This document shows, piece by piece, positions 24,833 through 33,570 of a stretch of 33,851 bases of DNA (position 1 is the stretch's first letter; every line of letters begins with the position of its first letter). The stretch lies in assembly GCA_012799135.1 (NCBI GenBank), contig JAAZLW010000228.1:1-33851 (forward strand), given 5' to 3'. The notes below the pieces were generated by a model. That model saw only the letters and a list, made by a program, of their open reading frames with translations. It did not search any database and was not told the DNA's origin. This stretch comes from Bacillota bacterium. Lineage in GTDB: Bacteria; Bacillota; Limnochordia; DTU087. The position numbers and the translations under genes were made by a program.

Positions 24833-25657
24833 TCATCTTTGACAAAGGGGACAGTAAAAAGAGCTGCGTCCAGCGAGTTTCACTCTACCAATGGGTTCAC
24901 CACACATCCTACAGGGCTCTCCTTCTCTACCATAGACTCGGAGCAACTCCTGAAAACCTCCTTTGCGCCCATCACCATCCACATAGTCTCGGAAAGTCGT
25001 ACCCCTATGTGCGATACCTTCCCCAATGACCCGTTGTATACTCTGGTGCAATCGGTTAATCTCTGTGCTGCTAAGTGAACCGGCGGGCCGACCGGGAAAA
25101 ATCCCAGCTCTATATAGGCTTTCATCTGCATAGATGTTACCTAGACCAGCTACGCGGCGTTGATCCAAAAGAACCGACTTGATCGCCGCGGTGCGACCCT
25201 GCACTTGCTCCGTCAGGTATATGCACGTGAAGCCCTCCTCCAATGGCTCCATCCCCAGGGTAGCTAAGCCTTTTATCGGCCCAAAGCCCGGCTCTTGAAG
25301 AAGATATACCGTGGCGAATTTCCGCTGATCAATCAGCCGTAGCTCCTCTTCACCAGACATATAGATCTGGAGTGAGACGTGTTTTTCCATGGGATAGTCC
25401 CTGGGCAACACTACCAATCGCCCCGTCATGCGTAAGTGGATGACTACTCTATTGTGGGAATCCAGATAGGCAATAAGGTATTTGCCTCTCCGATCCAGTT
25501 GCACAAATTCTCTATCTCGCAGCGCTTGATTGAACTCCAGTTCAGTGCAATTGCGCAATACCTTTTGGTAAGATACTCTAACACCCTGAATTCGCCGGTG
25601 TAGGATTCTTTCCTGTAGTGTTCTGCGAATGGTCTCTACTTCCGGCAGTTCCGGCAC
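24833..25657 (-). CDS. mutM: Formamidopyrimidine-DNA glycosylase (Fpg)
   Basis: 274 residues. It removes 8-oxoguanine and other oxidised bases and cuts the abasic site. The catalytic N-terminal PELPEVE requires Pro as residue 2, which fixes the start at GTG 25657 rather than GTG 25666. The catalytic loop lysine is in DRRGKYL (about residue 56), the helix-two-turn-helix motif is near GLGNIYADE, and the C-terminal zinc finger is CRMCGE...CPLCQ. It lies just downstream of polA, so repair synthesis and base excision are co-transcribed. Confidence 0.95.
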   Translation of the reverse strand: MPELPEVETIRRTLQERILHRRIQGVRVSYQKVLRNCTELEFNQALRDREFVQLDRRGKYLIAYLDSHNRVVIHLRMTGRLVVLPRDYPMEKHVSLQIYMSGEEELRLIDQRKFATVYLLQEPGFGPIKGLATLGMEPLEEGFTCIYLTEQVQGRTAAIKSVLLDQRRVAGLGNIYADESLYRAGIFPGRPAGSLSSTEINRLHQSIQRVIGEGIAHRGTTFRDYVDGDGRKGGFQELLRVYGREGEPCRMCGEPIGRVKLAGRSSFYCPLCQR

Positions 25658-25684
25658 CTTCTCCACCTCACTAGTCCCCTGAAG

Positions 25685-28438
25685 CTAACCCTGGGGGCAT
25701 ACCGGTACCACATCCCGCCAATTTGGGCCAGCTTTGACCTCTACTACCAAAGGAACGTCGAGGGTAACAATCCCCTCCATTGTTTCCTTCACCAATCGAG
25801 CAGTTGGGATCATATCTTCTGTGTGAACTCCGAATACCAATTCATCGTGAACCTGTAGAAGCATTTCCGCCCTTAACCCGCACGCGGCAACCTCCCGCTC
25901 CACGACTACCATGGCCATCTTAATAATGTCGGCCGCGGTACCCTGAATCGGAGCATTCATCGCGGCCCGCTCCGCGAAATTCCGTTGTGCCCAGCGTCTG
26001 CTTTGGATATCCGGCAGATATCGGCGCCGGTTAAAAAGAGTGGTTATATAGCCCTTCTCTTTGGTTGCTTCGATGGTCTGATCAAGATATGCCTTCACAC
26101 CCGAGTACTTCTCAAAATACTTGTCTATATAGGCTTGGGCTTGTTGGACGCTAAGACCGGTACCCTTGGCCAGGCCAAAGCTGCTAATCCCATAGACTAT
26201 CCCAAAATTGATGGCTTTAGCCGCATTGCGCAGGGTGGGAGTAACTTGCTCCATTTCTATGCCGAAGACTTCTGCAGCGGTACGGGCATGGATATCAGCC
26301 CCTGCCCTGAAAGCTTCTATCCAAGCAAGGTCCTGGGACATGTGGGCCAAGACTCGTAGCTCGATCTGAGAATAGTCAGCCGCTAGTAGCACATAATCCG
26401 GGCGCCCGGCCACAAACGCCCGCCGAATCCGCCTACCTTCCTCGGTCCTTACCGGGATATTCTGCAGATTGGGGTTTACACTAGACAAACGCCCGGTCGC
26501 GGTCGCTGTCTGATGAAAACTCGTGTGTATGCGATGAGTCTGCGGATGTACCAATAGCTCAAGACTATCCAGATACGTTGACTTTAGTTTTACCAACTGG
26601 CGGTATTCCAGGACTAGCTGAGCTATCTGATGCTCCTCAGCCAGCTGTTCCAGGACTTCGGCATTGGTAGATGGGCCAGTTTTAGTTTCTTTTAAGATCG
26701 GTAGCCCAAGCCTCTCAAACAAGACCTCTGCCAGCTGTTTGGGAGAGTTAATATTAAACTCCACACCAGCCAGGCAATGAATATCAAAAGTCAGATCATT
26801 GATTCGTTCTTCGAATTCCCGAGAGATGCTCCTGAGTTCCTTAACATCAACGGCCACTCCCCGCCGCTCCATAGCCGCCAGAACTTCGGCCAGAGGTAGT
26901 TCCACTTCATAGTACAATCGCTCGACGGCTCGCTCCTTTAGTTCTTCCCTCAATCTGTCTTCAAGGAGGGGCATCTTTGCCAACCGCATCCTGCTAAGCC
27001 CCGCCAGTTTCTGCGGCTCCAGCTCCCGTAGTGGTATGGCTTTGGTACCTTTCCCGGTTAGTTCTTCCAGACCCGGCTGATAGACATCCAACACCTGCAG
27101 GAGAACATCCTCGAGCCCCCTAATGTTCTGGCCTGGATTCAAAAGATAGGCCGCTATGGCGATGTCAAAAAGCGGCGCCTCTGGAGAAAGATTCTGGTTA
27201 GCCAAGGCATGCCTGAGAGACTTTGTATCAAAGCAAACTTTGGTCAAGCTAGTATCCCCAAGTACTTCGTCCAGTGCGTCAAGTCCGTCGATTCCTGCTT
27301 CGTTCTTATTCTCGTTTGAGGGCCCGTAGACAAACCCACCCCGCTGGCCATCGCTTATCCCTAGACCTACCAAGGTAGCATCGATACTATCCGGGTTATC
27401 GATAAAAGGATCCAGATAAATGACCTTTCGCTCTGCCTTTTTTAGTTCTTTAACGAAAGCCTCAATCTGTGCTCGGCAGCAAAACAGCTCAAATTCAGGC
27501 ACCCCTGCTGCTTCCTCTACCTCTTTCTCTCCTTTGGTAACCACTAGCTGAACCTCACCTATAGATAGGCGAGACAATAGATTCCTAAACTCCAACCGTG
27601 AGAACAACTGACAAAGCTTATCCTCATCCCACCTATCGCGCGCATAGGGATTCAGATCACAACTTATAGGCACATCACAGTCTATGGTGGCAAGCTGACG
27701 GCTAAGCCGAGCCTGATCTGCATATCGCTTTAGATTCTCTCTTTGCTTTCCCCGCAATTCATCGATATTAGCCAAGACACCCTCCAGACTGCCGAATTCC
27801 CGCAGTAGCTTCACCCCTGTCTTGGGCCCAATACCGGGTACTCCAGGGATGTTGTCCGAGGAGTCGCCCATCAATCCCTTCAGATCGGCTACCAGATGAG
27901 GAGGTACACCGTGTCTTGCTTGCACATGTTCAGGATCATAAGTCTCCAAATCGCTAATGCCCCGTCGGGTAATCAGTGCGGTAACCTGATCGTCAACCAA
28001 TTGTAAACAGTCACGGTCACCGGTAACTATCAGCACATGGCGCCCTAAAGCAGCGTGGTGACAAGCCAGGGTACCGATGATATCATCAGCTTCATAGCCC
28101 TCTAGTTCCAGTATAGGGATGGAGAATCCCCTGACCGTTTCTTTCACCAAAGAGACCTGTGGCACTAGTTCATCTGGCATGTGGGGGCGATGACTCTTAT
28201 AGTCCTCGAACTGTTCATGACGGAATGTGGGTTCAGATAGGTCAAAAGCCACGGCAACATAATCTGGCTGCTCATCCTCCAGTAAGCGTACAAGCATATT
28301 GGTGAACCCCAATACCGCATTGGTATACTCTCCCTGACTAGTTGTGAGAGTCGGAATTGCGTAAAAAGCACGGTGGAGGAGACTGTTTCCATCCACCAGT
28401 ATCACTTTGTCTTGGGAGCTGCCCATACCGGCCTGCAT
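25685..28438 (-). CDS. polA: DNA polymerase I
   Basis: 917 residues. The N-terminal 5'-3' exonuclease (about 1-290) has ILVDGNSLLHRAFYA, EGYEADDIIGTLA and GDSSDNIPGVPGIGPKTG. The middle 3'-5' exonuclease-like domain is degenerate: the DxE of motif I reads D-P-F, and the second motif also lacks its usual Asp. The polymerase domain has motif A DYSQIELRVLAHMSQD, motif B RNAAKAINFGIVYG and motif C QVHDELVF. Proofreading is thus probably absent, as in Bacillus. I chose ATG 28438 after GAGGTGG; ATG 28426 and the start at 28492 are alternatives. Confidence 0.95.
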   Translation of the reverse strand: MQAGMGSSQDKVILVDGNSLLHRAFYAIPTLTTSQGEYTNAVLGFTNMLVRLLEDEQPDYVAVAFDLSEPTFRHEQFEDYKSHRPHMPDELVPQVSLVKETVRGFSIPILELEGYEADDIIGTLACHHAALGRHVLIVTGDRDCLQLVDDQVTALITRRGISDLETYDPEHVQARHGVPPHLVADLKGLMGDSSDNIPGVPGIGPKTGVKLLREFGSLEGVLANIDELRGKQRENLKRYADQARLSRQLATIDCDVPISCDLNPYARDRWDEDKLCQLFSRLEFRNLLSRLSIGEVQLVVTKGEKEVEEAAGVPEFELFCCRAQIEAFVKELKKAERKVIYLDPFIDNPDSIDATLVGLGISDGQRGGFVYGPSNENKNEAGIDGLDALDEVLGDTSLTKVCFDTKSLRHALANQNLSPEAPLFDIAIAAYLLNPGQNIRGLEDVLLQVLDVYQPGLEELTGKGTKAIPLRELEPQKLAGLSRMRLAKMPLLEDRLREELKERAVERLYYEVELPLAEVLAAMERRGVAVDVKELRSISREFEERINDLTFDIHCLAGVEFNINSPKQLAEVLFERLGLPILKETKTGPSTNAEVLEQLAEEHQIAQLVLEYRQLVKLKSTYLDSLELLVHPQTHRIHTSFHQTATATGRLSSVNPNLQNIPVRTEEGRRIRRAFVAGRPDYVLLAADYSQIELRVLAHMSQDLAWIEAFRAGADIHARTAAEVFGIEMEQVTPTLRNAAKAINFGIVYGISSFGLAKGTGLSVQQAQAYIDKYFEKYSGVKAYLDQTIEATKEKGYITTLFNRRRYLPDIQSRRWAQRNFAERAAMNAPIQGTAADIIKMAMVVVEREVAACGLRAEMLLQVHDELVFGVHTEDMIPTARLVKETMEGIVTLDVPLVVEVKAGPNWRDVVPVCPQG

Positions 28439-28786
28439 CACTACCACCTCAGGTCTATAGGATTTATGAAAATCGGGCCGGAAAAACTCCATACCAACAG
28501 GAGTATTCCACCCTAGTTAACTGCTGAGTTCCCAGCAAGTATTCCATACAGGAGTTCGATTTACCTTTTTAGAAGGCCCCCACTGATCACCAGACGCCCG
28601 GCAGATAATGGTGACCCTCTTCATTACTTACCACTCTCGTCTAAACTTACATATCAATAGAGGTAGTATTGTGGATCATGTTATGTTAGCATTATGGCAG
28701 TAAGAGGGGACTTAAGTCCTATGCTTTCTATTCTCCTGTCGATTACTTTGAGGTCATGACATACAGGAAGGGAGAGGTTTATTCCA
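28439..28786. other. Divergent intergenic region between polA and the SLH gene
   Basis: No gene is seen. It holds a short TGCTG/CAGCA repeat at about 28520-28540 and the palindrome at 28708-28719. TGGAATACT-like words occur twice near the polA end. I found no promoter pair strong enough to name. Confidence 0.5.
28708..28719. promoter_or_regulatory. Perfect 12-bp palindrome GGACTTAAGTCC
   Basis: The site lies 68 nt upstream of the SLH-protein start codon. With its flanks it reads GGGGACTTAAGTCCT, which resembles the actinobacterial DosR box core (GGGACTWWAGTCCC). The binding protein in this organism is unknown. Confidence 0.4.
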
Positions 28787-29980
28787 ATGCGAAGGTATAC
28801 AATCCGGATGGCAGCCATGGCTCTCCTTGCAGCATTGCTGCTAAGTGGTACCGCTAGTGCTTCCAGGCTGACCGATATATCAGCGAGTTGGGCCAGAGCC
28901 GATATTGAGGCCTTACTGACAGATGGAGTGATCAATGGTTACCCAGATCGGACGTTTCGTCCGGACAATCCGGTAACTCGAGCCGAATTCTCACGAATAC
29001 TGGCCAGAGCTTTTCACTATGAAGCATCTGGCAAACCCAATTTCCCTGATATCCAAAGCCATTGGGCGAAGAAAGACATTAGTGCCCTGGCAGAGAAGGG
29101 GATTATCAAAGGCTATCCTGATGGCAATTTCCACCCTGATGCACGAATTAACCGAGCGGAAATGACGACCATGCTGACAAGGGCGCTTAAGTTGGATAAT
29201 GGTTTTCAGAGCACTCAGTTTGGCTGGTGGCCGACTTTTACTGATGTCACTGAGTCACACTGGGCATACAACTCCGTGGAGATCGCTAGCCGATTAGGCA
29301 TACTCCCACCGGTGTTCGAAACCACATTCAAACCGGATCAGGCCACCAATCGAGCAGAGACAGCAGCCATGGTAAGGGCCGCTCGGGACCTAACTACCCT
29401 ACAGGGCACGCTCAAGCTCACCGACAATCAGAGCACAATTATGGTAGCCCCCTCCATCGGACAACCCTTGGTGCTGGAATTAGCTCCTGATGCCAGTATC
29501 TTGCGTAACAGCACTAGATCGCAAGCAGCAAACCTCGTTGAAGGCGACCAGGTCTATGTAGTAGCAAGCAACTCCGGTAGTGCCCAGTTTGTCAATGCTA
29601 GTGGCATTGTCACGCAAGCCGATGTTGTGTCCAAGGTTACTGACCTATCTCAGGGCTTAGTTACTAAGGAACAGCTAGCAGCCCTTGTTCGGGGTGATTG
29701 GCAAACTGTGCGAGATGAGATGAAATACAGTCTATATGATCAACTGCTCCAAAATGGGATCAGGCCTCATGAAGCCGAGGCACTCCTCACCCAAGATTGG
29801 ACCGCCCTTGAAGGCTTAGGCCAAGAACGCTTGGCGGAAGCGTTGGCCCAGCAATGGGATATTCCGGTAGAGCTGATCGTTGCCCTATTGGATCGAGACT
29901 GGAAAACGGCACAGGAATATGGTCAAGTTGAGCTGACTCAGCGCCTGTTGGGTGGATTGCTCAATGACTCAGCCAACTGA
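28787..29980 (+). CDS. S-layer homology (SLH) domain surface protein
   Basis: 397 residues. A Sec signal peptide (about 1-25, ending ASA) is followed by three SLH repeats: about 27-85 (GVINGYPDRTFRPDNPVTRAE), 86-140 (GIIKGYPDGNFHPDARINRAE) and 150-205 (more divergent). SLH domains bind pyruvylated cell-wall polymer. Residues about 206-280 look like a small beta domain ending in GDQVYVV. The C-terminal third carries three copies of an ALL..DW motif about 33 residues apart (Trp305, Trp338, Trp372). No enzyme motif is visible. GGGAGAGG precedes ATG 28787. It may be an anchored structural or sporulation-related surface protein; the function is unknown. Confidence 0.88.
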   Translation: MRRYTIRMAAMALLAALLLSGTASASRLTDISASWARADIEALLTDGVINGYPDRTFRPDNPVTRAEFSRILARAFHYEASGKPNFPDIQSHWAKKDISALAEKGIIKGYPDGNFHPDARINRAEMTTMLTRALKLDNGFQSTQFGWWPTFTDVTESHWAYNSVEIASRLGILPPVFETTFKPDQATNRAETAAMVRAARDLTTLQGTLKLTDNQSTIMVAPSIGQPLVLELAPDASILRNSTRSQAANLVEGDQVYVVASNSGSAQFVNASGIVTQADVVSKVTDLSQGLVTKEQLAALVRGDWQTVRDEMKYSLYDQLLQNGIRPHEAEALLTQDWTALEGLGQERLAEALAQQWDIPVELIVALLDRDWKTAQEYGQVELTQRLLGGLLNDSAN

Positions 29981-30024
29981 TCGGTGAAGGACCGGTTGCT
30001 AAAAAAGTGAGCGAATTTGTTTAC

Positions 30025-30064
30025 AATCAGGCTGCCGAGAAACCCTTGGTAGCCTGATTTCTCA
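30025..30064 (+). terminator. Rho-independent terminator of the SLH gene
   Basis: AATCAGGCTGCC (30025-30036) pairs with GGTAGCCTGATT (30048-30059), one G-U pair, followed by TCTCATTCTT. It lies 45 nt after the stop codon. Confidence 0.75.
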
Positions 30065-30178
30065 TTCTTGACCCAAACATATGTACTTAAGGGTGACCAA
30101 AATGCCTGTCCGATCTCGAAAGAAAAAGCTTACGTGAATCTACGACACCACTTGCCCGATATAGGACCAAAAACTGCC

Positions 30179-30207
30179 GTGACTCCCAACATATTGTATA
30201 GTATAAT
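30179..30207 (+). promoter_or_regulatory. Promoter of nrdJ
   Basis: GTGACT (30179-30184), a 17-nt spacer and a perfect TATAAT (30202-30207). The -10 box lies 76 nt before the ATG at 30284 and downstream of the longer in-frame starts, which rules those out if this is the promoter. Confidence 0.65.
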
Positions 30208-30283
30208 AAGTGAGCAACTACATATGGGGTTTGGCCCCCTGCCAATGAAGGACCTGAAAGCGAGTCTAGGAGGGAATGTCACC

Positions 30284-32503
30284 ATGCAAATAACTGATAA
30301 CGCCCGCACAGTATTGGAGCGGCGGTATCTAACCAAAGATACGGAAGGTAATCTACTGGAAACACCAGAGGAGTTGCTGCAGCGGGTGGCCAGCAACATC
30401 GCGGCCATTGATGCCAATTATGGGGCTGATGCAGAAACAGTTGCCCAAATCGAAGCCGATTTCACTGAAATAATGGACAGGCTGGAGTTTCTGCCTAACT
30501 CCCCTACCCTCATGAATGCCGGTCGGGAGCTGCAACAGCTATCGGCTTGCTTTGTGCTGCCAGTAGAAGACTCGATGGAGGGCATATTCGAGACTGTCAA
30601 AAATGCTGCCCTGATCCACAAAAGTGGCGGTGGGACCGGATTTGCCTTTTCCCGACTTCGACCCAAGAATGACAAGGTCCTCTCCACCGGAGGGGTAGCC
30701 AGTGGGCCCATTTCCTTCATGAAGGTATTCAATGCTGCCACTGAGGCGGTGAAACAAGGTGGTACCCGGCGAGGTGCCAATATGGGTGTCCTCCGCATTG
30801 ATCATCCCGATATTCTGGAATTCATCACCTGCAAACAAGATTCCAGGGATTTGACCAACTTCAATCTCTCCTGTGGCGTCACGGAGGCATTCATGGAGGC
30901 AGTAAAAGAAGGAACCACCTATGATCTAATCAACCCCCGTACAGGTCAGCCTTGTGGTAGGCAGAGTGCCCGTGATGTGTTTGACAAGCTGGTGGAAATG
31001 GCGTGGCACAATGGTGAGCCAGGTATCATCTTTCTTGATCGGCTCAATCAGTTTAACCCTACTCCCCATGTAGCGAAGATTGAATCAACCAATCCCTGTG
31101 GCGAGCAACCACTACTCCCTTATGAATCCTGTAATCTGGGGTCAATTAATCTGGCAAAATTCGTCACTAAGGACTCACTGGATTGGGACCGATTGCGCCG
31201 AGTCATACATCTCGCTATCCATTTTCTTGATAATGTCATAGATGCCAATCGCTATCCCCTCCCTGAGATCGAGAATATGACCAAAGCCAATCGCAAAGTC
31301 GGCTTGGGAGTCATGGGCTTTGCTGACATGCTCATCCTTCTGGGTATACCTTACGATTCAGCAAAGGCCATAGAGACTGCTCGACAGGTGATGGGATTCA
31401 TCCAGCAGACAGCTCGGCAGGCATCGGCGGAGCTGGCCCAACTGAGAGGTCCCTTTCCGAATTTTAAAGGTAGTGTATACGACGATGGCAAGACCCCACC
31501 TTTGCGAAATGCTACAGTCACTACCATTGCCCCTACCGGGACTATCAGCATTATCGCCGGCTGCTCCTCAGGTATTGAGCCCTTGTTCGCTATAGCCTAT
31601 ACCCGCAATGTCATGGACAATGATGAGCTAATTGAAGTCAATCCTCTCTTTGAGCAGATGGCCAAGCGTGATGGTTTCTATAGTCCGGAACTCATGAAAA
31701 TAGTTGCCAAGAAAGGCTCTGCCCGAGGCATAGAAGAAGTGCCTGAGAGAATTCAAGGATTATTTGCTACCGCTCATGATATAGAGCCTAAGTACCATGT
31801 GCGCATCCAAGCGGCTTTCCAGGAATTCACCGATAATGCTGTCTCCAAGACGGTGAATCTGCGCCATGAAGCAACCCGGGACGATGTGTCAGATGTCTTC
31901 TGGGAAGCTCATAAGCTAGGCTGTAAAGGTATTACGATCTATAGAGATGGCAGCCGTTCAAGCCAAGTTCTCACTGTCAAGAAAACTGATCCGATCGAAA
32001 AGAGCTCCCAAACTGGAGCTCCCCGCGCGGTGGTCAGACCACGGCCACAAGTCACCACCGGGCGGACACAGCGAATTCCTACTGCCCACGGCAATATGTA
32101 TGTCACGATTAATGAAGATGAATATGGGATTTGTGAAGTCTTCGCCCAGACCGGCAAATCCGGAGGTGATGCGGCTGCCAATAATGAAGCCATTGCCCGC
32201 CTCATCTCAACTGCCCTCCGGGCAGGAGTGCCAACAAAAGATGTAATCAAACAGCTGCGGGGTATCCGTTCATCCACACCGGTTTGGTTTAATGGTGGTA
32301 TGGTCCTGTCAGGCCCAGATGGGATCGCCATAGCCTTGGAGCGCTATCTCCATTGGCGCAATACCGGACAGGAGCTCTCCAGTGTACAGACTGCGATGGA
32401 TACAGCCGCCCCGGCCGGTGAGTGCCCTGATTGTGGCAGCATTCTCAAATACGAAGAAGGCTGTAGCAACTGCCCACAATGTGGATATTCGAGATGCAGT
32501 TGA
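30284..32503 (+). CDS. nrdJ: Adenosylcobalamin-dependent (class II) ribonucleotide reductase
   Basis: 739 residues. It reduces ribonucleotides to deoxyribonucleotides using a B12-derived radical and needs no oxygen. The finger-loop motif N270-P-C272-G-E274 holds the thiyl-radical cysteine; Cys89 (SACF) and Cys283 (ESCNLGS) form the redox pair. KSGGGTGFAFS near 113-123, GGTRRGANMG near 159-168 and ATVTTIAPTGTISIIAG are further family signatures. A TSCPD-like domain and a zinc ribbon (CPDCGS...CPQCGYSRC) end the protein. I chose ATG 30284 after AGGAGG; the frame is open back to 30068, but a TATAAT box lies inside that extension. I see no cobalamin riboswitch in the leader. Confidence 0.95.
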   Translation: MQITDNARTVLERRYLTKDTEGNLLETPEELLQRVASNIAAIDANYGADAETVAQIEADFTEIMDRLEFLPNSPTLMNAGRELQQLSACFVLPVEDSMEGIFETVKNAALIHKSGGGTGFAFSRLRPKNDKVLSTGGVASGPISFMKVFNAATEAVKQGGTRRGANMGVLRIDHPDILEFITCKQDSRDLTNFNLSCGVTEAFMEAVKEGTTYDLINPRTGQPCGRQSARDVFDKLVEMAWHNGEPGIIFLDRLNQFNPTPHVAKIESTNPCGEQPLLPYESCNLGSINLAKFVTKDSLDWDRLRRVIHLAIHFLDNVIDANRYPLPEIENMTKANRKVGLGVMGFADMLILLGIPYDSAKAIETARQVMGFIQQTARQASAELAQLRGPFPNFKGSVYDDGKTPPLRNATVTTIAPTGTISIIAGCSSGIEPLFAIAYTRNVMDNDELIEVNPLFEQMAKRDGFYSPELMKIVAKKGSARGIEEVPERIQGLFATAHDIEPKYHVRIQAAFQEFTDNAVSKTVNLRHEATRDDVSDVFWEAHKLGCKGITIYRDGSRSSQVLTVKKTDPIEKSSQTGAPRAVVRPRPQVTTGRTQRIPTAHGNMYVTINEDEYGICEVFAQTGKSGGDAAANNEAIARLISTALRAGVPTKDVIKQLRGIRSSTPVWFNGGMVLSGPDGIAIALERYLHWRNTGQELSSVQTAMDTAAPAGECPDCGSILKYEEGCSNCPQCGYSRCS

Positions 32504-32529
32504 CAAGATTGTCCTGGGAAACACGCGAT

Positions 32530-32560
32530 AAAGGCCTGGTGCTTCATGCACTAGGCCTTT
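32530..32560. terminator. Bidirectional terminator between nrdJ and perR
   Basis: AAAGGCCTGGTGC (32530-32542) pairs with GCACTAGGCCTTT (32548-32560), one G-U pair, around a 5-nt loop. The stem has A/T-rich ends on both strands and overlaps the perR stop codon (32559-32561). Confidence 0.75.
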
Positions 32561-32984
32561 ATGATCCTCTATTCGGAGTATGGTTACTGGAATTGCATTC
32601 GTTGCATACACCATAGAACTCTAGCCGGTGGGAGACTACCTTGTGACTGCTTATTTCCTGTGCTTTCTTGTCAATCCCATGATCTACAGGGAGGGCTAGA
32701 TCATAGACATTACCACATTGGTCACAGATAAAATGATAGTGATTCTTCGGATTACCATCAAAGCGACTGGATGTACTGCCAAAGGCTAGCTCCATGGCTT
32801 CGCCTGATTCGACTAATATGCGCAAGTTTCGATAAATGGTTCCCAAACTGATGTTGGGCAGTACCTTCCTGACTTCTTGGTAAACCCAGTCAGCACTTGG
32901 ATGAGTGTCTGTCCCCCGCAGTACTGAAAGAATTACCTCTCGTTGTTTAGTTTTCCGAATGAACCCTGGTCTGCTTGTTGCCAT
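32559..32984 (-). CDS. perR: PerR-type peroxide sensor of the Fur family
   Basis: 141 residues. An N-terminal winged helix (about 10-70, SLGTIYRNLRIL) precedes the dimerisation domain. The five metal ligands of B. subtilis PerR (H37, D85, H91, H93, D104) appear here as H28, D76, H82, H84 and D95, all at a constant offset of nine. The Asp at position 95, where Fur proteins usually have Glu, supports PerR. Structural zinc cysteines are in CDQC and CNEC. With Fe bound, PerR represses peroxide-defence genes until a histidine is oxidised. ATG 32984 follows GGGGGGA; the longer start at 33008 lacks a site. Confidence 0.88.
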   Translation of the reverse strand: MATSRPGFIRKTKQREVILSVLRGTDTHPSADWVYQEVRKVLPNISLGTIYRNLRILVESGEAMELAFGSTSSRFDGNPKNHYHFICDQCGNVYDLALPVDHGIDKKAQEISSHKVVSHRLEFYGVCNECNSSNHTPNRGS

Positions 32985-33020
32985 AATCGTCCCCCCAAGC
33001 CTTGGCAAAAGGCCTCAGAA

Positions 33021-33069
33021 CAACAATGATTACCAGCTACATACTAGCACTCAATCTCGGGACTGTCAA
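33021..33069 (-). promoter_or_regulatory. Promoter of perR with a possible Per box
   Basis: TTGACA (33064-33069) and TAGTAT (33041-33046) are 17 nt apart on the minus strand. TGGTAATCATTGTTG (33021-33035), at the expected transcription start, matches 9 of 14 defined bases of the Per box TTATAATNATTATAA. The promoter is strong; the Per box is a weak suggestion of autoregulation. Confidence 0.7.
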
Positions 33070-33110
33070 CGAAACCGGCATGCAGCCTAGCAGCTTTACT
33101 GAGACGTGTA

Positions 33111-33176
33111 GGGAAGTGTCCGAGAAACGCCGCTGCTCGTTCTGAGCGCGGGACGTAGGACGTCCCGTTACTTCCC
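33111..33176. other. Nested inverted repeats upstream of tRNA-Leu
   Basis: An outer stem GGGAAGT (33111-33117)/ACTTCCC (33170-33176) encloses GCTC/GAGC (33135-33138/33144-33147) and a perfect CGGGACG-TAGGA-CGTCCCG hairpin (33149-33167). It lies between the divergent perR and tRNA-Leu promoters and ends 1 nt before the tRNA -35 box. It could be a structured RNA, a small repeat element or an operator. Confidence 0.5.
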
Positions 33177-33177
33177 C

Positions 33178-33206
33178 TTGTCAACAGGAGAAAAATGTGC
33201 TATCAT
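33178..33206 (+). promoter_or_regulatory. Promoter of tRNA-Leu (CAA)
   Basis: TTGTCA (33178-33183), a 17-nt spacer and TATCAT (33201-33206), 53 nt before the tRNA. Confidence 0.72.
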
Positions 33207-33259
33207 GTTTTTGTCGCTGAAAATCAATAGCGAGCCAGGTCAGGCTTTTACCACATCAT

Positions 33260-33347
33260 GCCGAAGTGGCGGAATAGGCAGACGCCCGCGACTCAAAATC
33301 GCGTGGGGTAACCCCCCGTGAGGGTTCGACTCCCTCCTTCGGCACCA
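33260..33347 (+). tRNA. tRNA-Leu (CAA)
   Basis: A class II tRNA. The acceptor GCCGAAG pairs with CTTCGGC, the anticodon stem CGCGA/TCGCG encloses CTCAAAA with anticodon CAA, the long variable arm TGGGGTAACCCCC follows, and CCA is encoded at 33345-33347. It stands alone with its own promoter. Confidence 0.95.
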
Positions 33348-33386
33348 CACACATCCCATGACAAAGGCATTACACACCAAACTCAT

Positions 33387-33570
33387 TTATACAAATTCCA
33401 TCGGCATCTCCAACTCCTGAAAGGCTGTAAGCGTACTGTTCAGCTCATCGTGGAATGTGCTATCGACATTAATAACATGTAAATGAAGAGGGCTATGCGT
33501 TAGTTAAGTCAGCGAATTCCTGTTCGAAGAAGTACCAAGGTTGCAGCAGATGACCGACTAGCGAGATTGG
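33387..33570 (-). pseudogene. Possible frameshifted gene remnant
   Basis: On the minus strand, immediately after the stop codon at 33571, a frame reads VGHLLQPWYFFEQEFADLTN and stops. One base out of phase, the next frame reads HVINVDSTFHDELNSTLTAF and QELEMPMEFV before a stop at 33387. Both pieces look protein-like, have no start codon of their own, and abut across a single-base shift. I do not recognise the family. It may be a decayed gene, or chance. Confidence 0.28.
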
